NCBI RefSeq assembly: GCF_052060035.1 | Contig: NZ_JBPOEA010000014.1 | Location: 1-64,000 of the forward strand | From: Fodinibius sp052060035 | Lineage (GTDB): Bacteria; Bacteroidota; Rhodothermia; Balneolales; Balneolaceae | Reading direction: 5' to 3' | Length of the DNA: 64,000 nt | Shown here: positions 35,551 through 43,597 of the stretch, piece after piece | Numbering within the stretch: the first letter of the stretch is position 1 | Layout of the letters: each line of letters begins with the position of its first letter | Position numbers and translations under genes: made by a program | Notes under the pieces: generated by a model | What the model was told of the DNA's origin: nothing | Database searches by the model: none | Seen by the model: the letters and a program-made list of their open reading frames with translations, nothing else

Positions 35551-37182
35551 ATGGCTAACGCATTTTTTGAAATTCGGGAACCGGAAAATGAGCCGGTTTA
35601 TTCATACGCTCCCGGAACTCCTGAACGAGAGAAACTGAAAAAAGAATTAGAACGACAAAAACAGCAACAGGTTGAGATCCCCGCTATTATCGGCGGTAAA
35701 GAAGTAAAAACCAACCGCTCGGCTGATGTTGTCATCCCCCATAACCACAGCCATAAACTTGGCACTACCTATTTATGTGGCGAAAAGGAAGTTGAGATGG
35801 CGATCGAATCTGCCCTGGAAGCCCGCAAAGAATGGGCGAAAATGCCTTGGCAAGACCGAGCAGCTATTTTTCTGAAAGCAGCCGAACTGCTATCGGGATC
35901 ATGGCGATACAAAATAAATGCTGCTACCATGCTGGCACAATCCAAAACGGCCTATCAGTCAGAAATTGATGCCGTAGCAGAGCTCGCAGACTTTTTCCGT
36001 TTCAACGCTTATTACCTGCAAGAAATTTACCAAGACCAACCGGATTCACCCAAAGGCATGTGGAATCGCTCGGAATATCGTCCGCTGGAAGGGTTCATCT
36101 TTGCAGTTACGCCCTTTAACTTTACGTCTATTGCCGGCAATCTGCCAACGGCACCGGTACTTTGCGGCAATGTATCCATCTGGAAACCAGCCACCTCTTC
36201 GGTTTATTCCAGCTATTTTGTGATGAAGCTGTTGCAAGAAGCCGGAATGCCCGATGGGGTTATCAACTTCTTGCCGGGTAACGGTGCTGACGTTGGAAAT
36301 CCCGTTCTTGAAAATGAGAACCTTTCAGGCCTGCACTTTACCGGCTCAACGGGTACGTTCCAGCACCTTTGGAAAAGCATCTCTGACAGGTTGGAAAAAT
36401 ACAATACCTATCCACGCATTGTCGGAGAAACCGGCGGCAAGGACTTCATCTTTGCTCATGAAGAGGCCGATGTAGATGCATTGGTTGTTGCTGCATTGCG
36501 CGCTGCTTATGAATACCAAGGGCAAAAATGTTCGGCGGCTTCTCGCATGTATATCCCCGAATCGCTTTGGGATGAATTCCGTGAGAAGTTTACAGCTGAA
36601 GTCAACAAAATTAACATGGGTGAAGCCGAAGACTTTACCAACTTTATGACGGCCGTGATCGACCAGAAGGCTTTTGACAGCATCACCGAATACATCGATT
36701 ATGCCAAAGAGGCCGATGATGCTGAAATCGTGCTGGGCGGCGATTACGATGACTCCGATGGATACTTCATTGAACCGACATTTGTTCAGTCACATGATCC
36801 GCATTTCAAAACAATGGAAGAAGAGATCTTTGGCCCGGTACTCACGGCTTATGTGTATGAGAATGATAAATTCGAGGAAACACTCGAACTTTGCGACAAT
36901 ACTTCTCCCTATGCACTTACGGGAGCAATATTCTCACAAAACCGATATGCCCTTAAACAAATGGATGAAGCACTAAAACAAGCGGCCGGCAACTTCTATA
37001 TCAATGACAAGCCAACCGCTGCCGTTGTGAATCAACAGCCATTTGGCGGAGCACGAAAATCCGGTACCAACGACAAGGCGGGTAGTGCAGCCAACCTCAT
37101 GCGCTGGATTTCTATCCGTTCTGTCAAGGAAACGCAAGAGCCGCCCAAAGACTGGACGTATCCGTTTATGAAAGAAGAGTAA
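35551..37182 (+). CDS. pruA: L-glutamate gamma-semialdehyde dehydrogenase (P5C dehydrogenase)
   Basis: The enzyme oxidises L-glutamate-5-semialdehyde to glutamate with NAD, the second step of proline breakdown. The catalytic cysteine is C327 in YQGQKCSAASRMYIP and the general-base glutamate lies in VGETGGKDFIF. Length 543 aa and the N-terminal region with IPAIIGGKEV match the stand-alone eukaryote/Bacteroidetes type rather than the bifunctional PutA. No proline dehydrogenase gene lies nearby. A series of hairpins and a terminator follow. Confidence 0.95.
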   Translation: MANAFFEIREPENEPVYSYAPGTPEREKLKKELERQKQQQVEIPAIIGGKEVKTNRSADVVIPHNHSHKLGTTYLCGEKEVEMAIESALEARKEWAKMPWQDRAAIFLKAAELLSGSWRYKINAATMLAQSKTAYQSEIDAVAELADFFRFNAYYLQEIYQDQPDSPKGMWNRSEYRPLEGFIFAVTPFNFTSIAGNLPTAPVLCGNVSIWKPATSSVYSSYFVMKLLQEAGMPDGVINFLPGNGADVGNPVLENENLSGLHFTGSTGTFQHLWKSISDRLEKYNTYPRIVGETGGKDFIFAHEEADVDALVVAALRAAYEYQGQKCSAASRMYIPESLWDEFREKFTAEVNKINMGEAEDFTNFMTAVIDQKAFDSITEYIDYAKEADDAEIVLGGDYDDSDGYFIEPTFVQSHDPHFKTMEEEIFGPVLTAYVYENDKFEETLELCDNTSPYALTGAIFSQNRYALKQMDEALKQAAGNFYINDKPTAAVVNQQPFGGARKSGTNDKAGSAANLMRWISIRSVKETQEPPKDWTYPFMKEE

Positions 37183-37198
37183 TTACCTATTGAAACCT

Positions 37199-37313
37199 GT
37201 TCCGTATAAGACATACGGAACCAGATCTAATAATCCATCGGATAGTAAAAGCAGCTCTCCGATGAAGGAATTACTTTTTTTGGGCTCCTGACCTTTAGTT
37301 GGGAGCCTTTTTT
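37199..37313 (+). terminator. Three hairpins ending in a terminator after pruA
   Basis: Three hairpins follow the pruA stop in order: GTTCCGTAT/ATACGGAAC, perfect, 5-base loop (37199-37221); CATCGGA/TCCGATG, 15-base loop (37236-37264); and GGCTCC/GGAGCC (37283-37307) followed by six T residues. The last is a standard Rho-independent terminator; the first two may be part of a structured 3' region. Confidence 0.75.
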
Positions 37314-37377
37314 ATTTAGTGAATTTGCAAGCTTTCTGCCATGAAGGGATGCAACAAGCAAGAATCGATCAAAAGGA

Positions 37378-37405
37378 AAGGCCCGACATGGTGTCGAGCC
37401 CTTTT
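37378..37405. terminator. Probable bidirectional terminator
   Basis: GGCCCGACA and TGTCGAGCC pair with one mismatch around a 3-base loop, with CTTTT following on the plus strand and CTTTCC on the minus. It lies 46 bases beyond the end of the coiled-coil lipoprotein gene and is most likely that gene's terminator. Confidence 0.55.
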
Positions 37406-37450
37406 ATACTTAAATCATTTTTCCGGTAAATCTACTTGTTTTATCAGTGA

Positions 37451-37885
37451 TCAGGAATCAATACCCAAATCTTCTTTCAAGCTATTGAATGAATCTTTAA
37501 GACCATCAAGCTGATCGTCGATATTCTCTTTGAGATCATACCAATTTTTATCTGCTTTTGCGCGCAGTTCATCCAGATCATTTTCGAGTTCTTCTTTTTG
37601 ATCATTTAGACTCTCCCATTGTTTCTGAAGATCAGACTTCTGCTCACCTGTTGATTCATTAATTTTCTGTTTAAGCTCATCCATTTCCTCTTCCATCTTT
37701 ACCAGCTGCTCATCCACAGCATTAATGAATCTTTCTTTCTGGACATTAACCTCTTTTTGGGCTGATTTTATCGTTTCCTCAACCTCTTCTTGAGCTTGTT
37801 GCGTCTTTTGCTCAGACTTTTCGGTACATGCCGTAAACCCAATACTTAAGAACACTATTAAAGTATATGCTGTTAAACGTTTCAT
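37451..37885 (-). CDS. Hypothetical coiled-coil lipoprotein
   Basis: The 144 aa protein begins with a lipoprotein signal (FLSIGFTAC, Cys as first mature residue). The rest is almost entirely charged heptad-like helix (for example EEEMDELKQKINES and NDQKEELENDLDELRAKAD), predicting a long coiled coil anchored to a membrane. Sequence of this composition gives no reliable family. It may be a structural envelope lipoprotein. It is divergent from the oxidoreductase at 38029, with a perfect palindrome between them. Confidence 0.75.
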   Translation of the reverse strand: MKRLTAYTLIVFLSIGFTACTEKSEQKTQQAQEEVEETIKSAQKEVNVQKERFINAVDEQLVKMEEEMDELKQKINESTGEQKSDLQKQWESLNDQKEELENDLDELRAKADKNWYDLKENIDDQLDGLKDSFNSLKEDLGIDS

Positions 37886-37957
37886 AAGAGAATAGTTTAT
37901 TTATTATTTCGTTGAATAACTCCACACCTATCATTTTATCTCGGAACCTGAAATTTG

Positions 37958-37977
37958 TTCCAATAATGATATTGGAA
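37958..37977. promoter_or_regulatory. Perfect inverted repeat in a divergent intergenic region
   Basis: TTCCAATA and TATTGGAA form a perfect 8-base inverted repeat around ATGA, about halfway between the divergent lipoprotein (start 37885) and SDR-like (start 38029) genes. The location and symmetry suggest a dimeric regulator site; the regulator is unknown. Confidence 0.4.
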
Positions 37978-38028
37978 GTTGCTTTTTAGATATTTAACCC
38001 AATTTATTTTTCAGTTAATCAAACAGCT

Positions 38029-38844
38029 ATGACAATCAGCATTTTGGGCTGCGGATGGCTTGGCCTGGCCTTGGCCGAGCGCCTTCGTGATGAAGGAAAT
38101 CAGCTTAAGGGATCAACAACCAGTGAAGACAAGCTTCAACTACTTAAAGGAAAAAATATTCAACCCTTTCTACTCGAGTTAACTCCGAACTTACAGTGTG
38201 AAAATTGTGATGGTTTTTGGGATGCTGATGTGCTTGTGCTTAATATACCGCCGGGCCGTGGTAGAGATAATGTAGCGGATTACCATCTAAAGCAGATCCA
38301 ATCGGTCGTCGAAGAAGTCAAAAATTCGTCCATTTCATTCGTTGTATTTATCAGCTCTACTTCGGTTTATCCGGAGCGTGCAGGCATTGTGAGTGAAGAA
38401 GATACCGAAACCGGAAATGCATCACGTCCCAGCGGGAATGCCCTACTAAAAGCCGAACGGCTACTGCAAAAGCAACCTGAGTTTGATACCACGGTCATTA
38501 GATTCGGTGGATTATACGGCCACGATCGTCATCCCATAAAATATCTTGCCGGAAGAAAAAACATCCAAAAAGGTAATGCTCCGGTGAATTTAATTCACCA
38601 AGAAGATTGTATTAATATCATTCAATCGATAATCCAGAACGGTATAAAAGGGAAAGTATTTAACGGAGTTTCGGATGGTCATCCTCCAAAAAAGATGTAC
38701 TATCCAGCTGTTGCCAAAGCAATGAATCTGGAACCCCCTACCTTTCAAGAAGATGAAAATAAGGAGTACAAGATCGTATCAAACAGGAAGCTTAAAATGA
38801 TGCTGGATTATAAATTCCGACACCCCAATCCTATGGATATTTAA
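38029..38844 (+). CDS. NAD(P)-dependent epimerase/reductase-like protein (extended SDR, YeeZ type)
   Basis: The 271 aa protein starts with the dinucleotide-binding motif SILGCGWLGLALAERL and has the extended-SDR features FVVFISSTSVYPERAG, a truncated catalytic region (no YxxxK after it; ALLKAERLLQ takes its place) and VIRFGGLYGHDRHP. This pattern fits the YeeZ-like group of atypical SDR proteins whose substrates are unknown. The last four bases (TTAA) are shared with the convergent Gfo/Idh/MocA gene, each using TAA. Confidence 0.85.
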   Translation: MTISILGCGWLGLALAERLRDEGNQLKGSTTSEDKLQLLKGKNIQPFLLELTPNLQCENCDGFWDADVLVLNIPPGRGRDNVADYHLKQIQSVVEEVKNSSISFVVFISSTSVYPERAGIVSEEDTETGNASRPSGNALLKAERLLQKQPEFDTTVIRFGGLYGHDRHPIKYLAGRKNIQKGNAPVNLIHQEDCINIIQSIIQNGIKGKVFNGVSDGHPPKKMYYPAVAKAMNLEPPTFQEDENKEYKIVSNRKLKMMLDYKFRHPNPMDI

Positions 38845-39998
38845 GTCGGCGGCGTATAATCCATATCAACCCACTTTTGCTGTTTGCCGCTTTCGATCGC
38901 TTTGTGGATAAAATGAACCCCTCGGGCTCCATCCTGCACTGTGGGGAAATCCATCGCCAATTTATCGGGCTGCGCCCCTGACTTTCGCGCCGAAATTACG
39001 TCCGCCACATTGCTATAAATATTGGCAAAAGCTTCAATAAATCCTTCGGGATGACCCGCAGGAATTCTATTATGGTACCGGGCCGCTTCCGACAAATAGC
39101 TATTCCCTCTTCTGTAAATTTCTTCTGGCTTATCAGGATATTTCAATCGCAGCTCATTAGGCTGTTCCTGTTCCCATTCCAAAGCAGCCTGATCACCATA
39201 AAGACGAATTTTGAGCGCATTTTCCTCACCAATTGACACCTGTGAAGCATATAAAATACCGCGCATGCCATTCTTATAATGCACCAATAAATTAGCATCA
39301 TCCTCAAGCGTCCTTCCATCAACAAAGGTGTTGATATCAGCATACAGTTCTTCAATTTCTGCTCCAGTAATAAATCGCACCAAGTGCTCGGCATGCGTCC
39401 CGATATCTGCTATAGTCGAAGAAATTCCGGCAATATTGGGATTCAGGCGCCAAACCTCAGCCTCATTTTCTACCGACCGGGCAAGCCATCCCTGGGGATA
39501 TTCCACTACCACTTTCCGGAGGGTTCCCAATGTTCCTTCTTCAACCAACTGACGGGCCTCCTTCACCATCGGGTAACCCGAGTAGTTATGGGTAAGCGCA
39601 AAAAGGGTGTTATGTTTGGCAACCAGTCGACAAAGCTCCTCAGCTTCCTCAAGGGTGTTGGTCATGGGCTTGTCGCAAATTACATGAACACCGGCCTCAA
39701 TAAACGTCTTGCAAACGTCATAATGTAAGTTATTTGGAACAACAACGCTGACGACATCAATACGTTTATCTTCGTGCAGTGCCGCTTCGTTTTCAGCCAT
39801 CTGCTGGTATGATTCATAAACACGATCGGGCTGCAAATTCAATTGGCTTCCCATCCTTCTGGACTTTTCGGAGTCAGAGGAAAACGATCCGGCCACCAGC
39901 CTCATTTTACCATCCAGGTTTGCCGCCATCCGGTGTACTTTCCCAATAAAGCTGCCCGGGCCTCCACCCACCATACCGTAACGTATCAATTTTGCCAT
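38841..39998 (-). CDS. Gfo/Idh/MocA-family oxidoreductase
   Basis: NAD(P)-dependent sugar or inositol dehydrogenase family. The N-terminal Rossmann fold starts RYGMVGGGPGSFIGKVHRMAA and the diagnostic CDKP motif appears in HVICDKPMTNTLEEAEEL; the C-terminal alpha/beta domain contains GTHAEHLVRFITG. Length 385 aa. Substrate cannot be read from sequence and no sugar-utilisation genes are adjacent. It is divergent from the CDGSH gene and overlaps the SDR-like gene's end by 4 bases. Confidence 0.92.
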   Translation of the reverse strand: MAKLIRYGMVGGGPGSFIGKVHRMAANLDGKMRLVAGSFSSDSEKSRRMGSQLNLQPDRVYESYQQMAENEAALHEDKRIDVVSVVVPNNLHYDVCKTFIEAGVHVICDKPMTNTLEEAEELCRLVAKHNTLFALTHNYSGYPMVKEARQLVEEGTLGTLRKVVVEYPQGWLARSVENEAEVWRLNPNIAGISSTIADIGTHAEHLVRFITGAEIEELYADINTFVDGRTLEDDANLLVHYKNGMRGILYASQVSIGEENALKIRLYGDQAALEWEQEQPNELRLKYPDKPEEIYRRGNSYLSEAARYHNRIPAGHPEGFIEAFANIYSNVADVISARKSGAQPDKLAMDFPTVQDGARGVHFIHKAIESGKQQKWVDMDYTPPT

Positions 39999-40047
39999 AG
40001 CTGATATTTTTATTCGTTCTAAAAAACGATTGTTTAATATAGAAAGC

Positions 40048-40075
40048 TTGACGATCCAATTAAATCGCCTATCTT
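40048..40075 (+). promoter_or_regulatory. Candidate promoter of the CDGSH gene
   Basis: TTGACG at 40048-40053 is followed 16 bases later by TATCTT (40070-40075), continuing TATCTTTA. This fits a sigma-70 pair and equally the Bacteroidetes layout of TTG, 19 bases, then TAnnTTTG with one mismatch. An AAGGA ribosome site (40092-40096) and the ATG at 40106 follow. Confidence 0.5.
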
Positions 40076-40105
40076 TAAGAAAAAAGAATACAAGGATTAG
40101 GTTTC

Positions 40106-40759
40106 ATGAAAAAGAAAATACACAGTTACGAATCAGACGATATCACCGTAGAATTCGACAGCAAACGATGTATTCATTCAGCAGAATGCGTTAAAAACCT
40201 ACCTTCGGTTTTTAACCCGGATAACAAACCATGGATAACCCCTGAAGAGGCTTCGGCTGAAAGTATTAAAGAGGTCGTTCATCACTGCCCTACCGGCGCC
40301 TTAAAATACAAAGGAGCAGATACCGAAGAAAAACCGTCAAGAGAAAATACCATCACCATTGTTCCCGACGGACCACTATATCTGCGGGGGGATATCGAGA
40401 TCCAAAATGCCGAAGGTGAAACCCTGCATAAAGATACGCGCGTAGCCGTTTGCCGTTGCGGAGCTTCTGAAAACAAACCCTTCTGTGACAACACACATAA
40501 GGACGTTAATTTTGAGGCACCCGCTTCGTTTGAAAAAGCTAAATTAAAGCCAACTAAAGACGGTGATCCATCCCAAAATAAACTTATTTTAAAGTTAATG
40601 GATAACGGTCCAATTCTACTTGAGGGCACCTACACCGTGCACTCTATTGCAAATGAAACCGTTAGCAGCTCTAAAAATGTGGCTCTTTGTCGCTGTGGGC
40701 AATCTTCATCCAAACCTTTCTGTGACGGCACGCATAAAGATGTAGGATTTGAGGGTTGA
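40106..40759 (+). CDS. Ferredoxin-like / tandem CDGSH iron-sulfur protein
   Basis: Three iron-sulfur modules follow one another in 217 aa. Residues ~10-70 are a mono-cluster ferredoxin-type (Fer4_19) domain with cysteines in CIHSAEC and HHCPTGAL. Two CDGSH domains follow, CRCGASENKPFCDNTH and CRCGQSSSKPFCDGTH, each with the Cys3-His ligand set of a [2Fe-2S] cluster. Proteins of this build are probably cytoplasmic electron-transfer or cluster-handling factors; the partner is unknown. A good ribosome site and promoter precede it. Confidence 0.92.
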   Translation: MKKKIHSYESDDITVEFDSKRCIHSAECVKNLPSVFNPDNKPWITPEEASAESIKEVVHHCPTGALKYKGADTEEKPSRENTITIVPDGPLYLRGDIEIQNAEGETLHKDTRVAVCRCGASENKPFCDNTHKDVNFEAPASFEKAKLKPTKDGDPSQNKLILKLMDNGPILLEGTYTVHSIANETVSSSKNVALCRCGQSSSKPFCDGTHKDVGFEG

Positions 40760-40855
40760 AACCTTGTAGGGCCATCCCATTTTCATACTCGCTTCATGTT
40801 GGATATATATTATTGACCGGATAATATTTCTGATCGATAAAACTCATCCCATAAC

Positions 40856-41230
40856 ATGCATAAACCATTTTTCATTATTGGCTCCATTGCCATGGCGCTG
40901 GCCGTTGCGCTGGGCGCATTTGGTGCTCATGGCCTCAAAGAAATGCTTACCGATGAAATGCTGGATATCTTTGAAACCGGCGTCCGATATCACTTTTACC
41001 ACGCACTTGGCCTGTTATTGATTGGTTTTGCATTCCAATTTATGTCAGGCTTATCACTGTTACAGTGGTCCGGTTGGCTGATGTTGGGGGGGATTCTCAT
41101 TTTCTCGGGCAGCCTTTATATTCTGTCCATTTCAGGGATTCGCTGGCTGGGAGCCATTACTCCCATTGGTGGCGTGTGTTTTATTATCAGCTGGATACTT
41201 CTGGCTGTTGCCGCTTGGCAAAATTTGTGA
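40856..41230 (+). CDS. DUF423-family small membrane protein
   Basis: The 124 aa protein has four hydrophobic segments and the DUF423 (YgdD/TMEM256-like) signature AVALGAFGAHGLKEML near the N-terminus followed by FETGVRYHFYHALGLLL. The family is widespread but its function is not established. It stands alone between the CDGSH and MmcQ/YjbR genes. Confidence 0.92.
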   Translation: MHKPFFIIGSIAMALAVALGAFGAHGLKEMLTDEMLDIFETGVRYHFYHALGLLLIGFAFQFMSGLSLLQWSGWLMLGGILIFSGSLYILSISGIRWLGAITPIGGVCFIISWILLAVAAWQNL

Positions 41231-41309
41231 ACCCCTGTTCCAAGCACCAATTGGCATAAAACTTGCAACTCCCAATCATTATTATATTTTAAGACTAATT
41301 ATTTAAAAT

Positions 41310-41335
41310 CGTCTCACTACGGTTGAGACTCTCAT
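41310..41335. repeat. Diverged intergenic repeat copy (family B)
   Basis: GTCTCA and TGAGAC (41311-41329) form a small perfect stem around CTACGGT inside the 214-base spacer 41231-41444. The sequence resembles the right arm of the larger repeat at 44619-44695 (CTACGGT versus TTACGGT, flanked by TCTC/GAGA). Nothing else is visible in that spacer. Confidence 0.4.
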
Positions 41336-41444
41336 TCTTTTCAATTAAACGCACAGCAATAGTCGCTTAGTAATCAATTTCTGAAAAACAAAAAAGCGCT
41401 GATCGCGTTTTATAGAAACCAATATTTATTAATTTACCTTCTAC

Positions 41445-41810
41445 ATGAAACTCAAAGAATTTAAAGAATTTTGCCTTTCATTTAATGGAGTAACCGAAGA
41501 ATACCCCTTTGATGAAGAAAACCTCCTCGCTTATAAAGTGATGGGGAAAATTTTTGCCATTACGAATATTGACCAATATGATGGTATAAACCTAAAATGT
41601 GATCCCGTAAAAGCGGCTATGCTTCGTGGTCTTTATGAAGAAGTGCAGCCTGGACGTCACATGGATAAGAAAAATTGGAATACCATAACTCCAGAGGGAG
41701 AATTAGATGATGAGCTTATCAAAGAATGGATCAAAGATTCGTACAATCTGGTTGTAGAGGATTTATCTCGCAAGAAACAGAAAAAGCTCGAAAAGATGAG
41801 CGATGATTAA
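41445..41810 (+). CDS. MmcQ/YjbR-family protein
   Basis: The 121 aa protein shows the MmcQ/YjbR fold pattern: FCLSFNGVTEEYPFDEENLLAYKVMGKIFAIT (here in two parts, FCLSFNGVTEEYPFDEE and LAYKVMGKIFAI), then INLKCDPVKAAMLR and HMDKKNWNTI, WIKDSYNLVVEDLSRK. Members have a double-wing DNA-binding-like fold but no settled function. Its TAA overlaps the TAA of the convergent gene at 41807 through a shared TTAA. Confidence 0.9.
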   Translation: MKLKEFKEFCLSFNGVTEEYPFDEENLLAYKVMGKIFAITNIDQYDGINLKCDPVKAAMLRGLYEEVQPGRHMDKKNWNTITPEGELDDELIKEWIKDSYNLVVEDLSRKKQKKLEKMSDD

Positions 41811-42142
41811 GCTTCTTTTTCTTTATTTGTGAAAAGTCCTTTAATTCGTTTCAAGCTTTTCTTTTCAAAGTTCCAGACAAATTGGAATTGGCCGGTAATA
41901 AATCCAAAAAACAGGAACAGCAGCTGGTAAGAGGGGAACACGATTAGTGCCCAAGCAATAACCTCTAACCATAGCGGCGTCTCCGGCCCAATACCAATCC
42001 AGTTAAAGGCAACTTTGCGTACATAAAGTGCCGACATTCCTGTTATTGAAAATATAAACAGGATTAAAAGCAGTCCGCCGAAGGTTTCGACGCCCCACCT
42101 CTTTTTCATTTTTTCAATAAATTCGCCCACAACAACCCTCAT
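41807..42142 (-). CDS. DUF6787-like small membrane protein
   Basis: This 111 aa protein has a basic amphipathic N-terminus (EKMKKRWGVETFG), two membrane segments and a polar C-terminus after GQFQFVWNFEKKSL. The arrangement K-K-R-W-x-V ... FITGQFQFVW matches the DUF6787 pattern known from Bacteroidota; function unknown. It starts one base after the hemL stop and is thus the last gene of the heme operon, which hints at a link with heme synthesis or simply read-through expression. Confidence 0.72.
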   Translation of the reverse strand: MRVVVGEFIEKMKKRWGVETFGGLLLILFIFSITGMSALYVRKVAFNWIGIGPETPLWLEVIAWALIVFPSYQLLFLFFGFITGQFQFVWNFEKKSLKRIKGLFTNKEKEA

Positions 42143-42143
42143 A

Positions 42144-43442
42144 TTATCCGTTATCCAGGGCTACTTTTATCGATTGGTCGGCAGCTTCAATAGTTTTTTC
42201 AAGATGATCTTCGGTTAGAGAATTTGCCAAGAACAGAGCCTCAAATGGGGACGGCGGTAAATAGATACCATTCTCCAACATCTGGTGAAAATAAGCTTTA
42301 AATAAAGCCTGATCCGTTGTATTAGCCGTTTCAAAATCAATAACCTCTTCCTCTTCCGTAAAGAAAATACTCATCATTGAGCCCACTTTATTAAGCACAA
42401 AAGGTACATCATACTTTTCAAGTACCTCCTTGAATCCAGTAGCCAGCTTCACTGCTTTCTCTTCCAGCTCATCATAGTGCAACGGGTTATCCTGTAATTC
42501 TGAAAGCAATGTATAGCCTGCGGCCATCGCCAACGGATTGCCCGAAAGGGTTCCGGCCTGGTAGACATCACCTACCGGAGAAACAACATCCATAATTTCC
42601 TGTTTACCCCCGAAGGCTCCCACCGGCAGGCCGGCTCCAATAATTTTGCCATAGGTCACTAAATCAGCCGTAACACCATAACGCTCCTGTGCACCGCCAA
42701 GCGCTACACGAAACCCAGTCATTACCTCATCAAAAATAAGAACCACATCATGTGCATCGCAAAGCTCGCGAAGTCCGGCCAAAAATCCTTTCTTGGGAGG
42801 AATACAGCCCATATTGCCAGCCACGGGCTCTAAAATGATAGCAGCAACTTCTCCTTTATATTTCGTCAAAAGCTTCTTGACGGAATTCAAGTCGTTAAAA
42901 TTGGCAGTCAATGTATCTTTTGCTGTTCCTTCCGTCACTCCGGGACTGCTGGGCTGTCCCAACGTAAGGGCTCCACTTCCTGCATTAATCAAAAACGAAT
43001 CACCGTGGCCATGATAGTTGCCTTCAAATTTAATGATTTTAGCACGATCGGTATAGCCCCGCGCTACGCGGATAGCACTCATGCAGGCTTCCGTTCCAGA
43101 ATTTACCATTCGGATTTTATCGACGCCGGGTACAATCTGTTTAACGAGTTCAGCCATCTTGACCTCGATCTCGGTAGGCGCTCCAAACGAAGTTGATTTC
43201 GCAGCTGTTTCTTGAACGGCTTTGATCACTGGTTCGTAGGCGTGACCTAAAATCATTGGGCCCCATGAACCCACATAATCAATGTATTCTTTTCCGTCCA
43301 CATCAGTAAGAACAGATCCTTTAGCTTTTTCCAGAAATACGGGCGTACCGCCTACCGATTTAAAGGCGCGTGCAGGGGAATTAACACCACCGGGAATAAA
43401 TTGCTGTGCTCGATCAAATAATTTTTTACTCTTTTCTAACAT
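42144..43442 (-). CDS. hemL: Glutamate-1-semialdehyde 2,1-aminomutase
   Basis: HemL is the PLP enzyme converting glutamate-1-semialdehyde to 5-aminolevulinate, the second step of the C5 route. Evidence: FIPGGVNSPARAFKSVGG at the N-terminus, NSGTEACMSAIRVARGYT, the PLP-lysine motif YGKIIGAGLPVGAFGG and DVYQAGTLSGNPLAMAAG. ATG 43442 gives the usual 432 aa; an upstream in-frame GTG (43466) is unlikely. It follows hemB after a repeat-containing spacer. Confidence 0.96.
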   Translation of the reverse strand: MLEKSKKLFDRAQQFIPGGVNSPARAFKSVGGTPVFLEKAKGSVLTDVDGKEYIDYVGSWGPMILGHAYEPVIKAVQETAAKSTSFGAPTEIEVKMAELVKQIVPGVDKIRMVNSGTEACMSAIRVARGYTDRAKIIKFEGNYHGHGDSFLINAGSGALTLGQPSSPGVTEGTAKDTLTANFNDLNSVKKLLTKYKGEVAAIILEPVAGNMGCIPPKKGFLAGLRELCDAHDVVLIFDEVMTGFRVALGGAQERYGVTADLVTYGKIIGAGLPVGAFGGKQEIMDVVSPVGDVYQAGTLSGNPLAMAAGYTLLSELQDNPLHYDELEEKAVKLATGFKEVLEKYDVPFVLNKVGSMMSIFFTEEEEVIDFETANTTDQALFKAYFHQMLENGIYLPPSPFEALFLANSLTEDHLEKTIEAADQSIKVALDNG

Positions 43443-43462
43443 AAATCCAATTGTATCATAGA

Positions 43463-43480
43463 CCACAGATTACACGGATC
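43463..43480. repeat. Short intergenic repeat copy (family E)
   Basis: CCACAGATTACACGGATC lies just upstream of hemL. Related sequences occur at 46124-46139 (complement CCACAGATTAGCAGA) and 47205-47222 (CACACAGATTACAACAG), all in hem-cluster spacers. Short ACAGATTA-type repeats are found in spacers of many bacterial genomes; origin unknown. Confidence 0.4.
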
Positions 43481-43557
43481 TAAACGATTTACAATCTATA
43501 AGTATCTTGCGAAGATCCATCAAACCTGCGTTATTCGCCTTCTATTTTAAAACCACG

Positions 43558-43586
43558 TGTCATTCTGAACTCTCCTCAGCATGACA
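43558..43586. repeat. Compact palindromic repeat in the hemB-hemL spacer (family A)
   Basis: TGTCATTCTGA and TCAGCATGACA pair at 10 of 11 positions around a 7-base loop. It is a shortened version of the unit at 13159-13228. On the minus strand it lies 12 bases after hemB and could weaken or process the transcript before hemL. Confidence 0.55.
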
Positions 43587-43597
43587 CAAAACGTTGT

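Noticed and set aside
43442..43466. Longer N-termini for hemL, hemE (47210), hemC (49040), ftsA (13256) and the TonB receptor (30329)
   Set aside because: The extensions depend on non-ATG or poorly placed starts and add residues that do not belong to the families; internal ATGs fit better.
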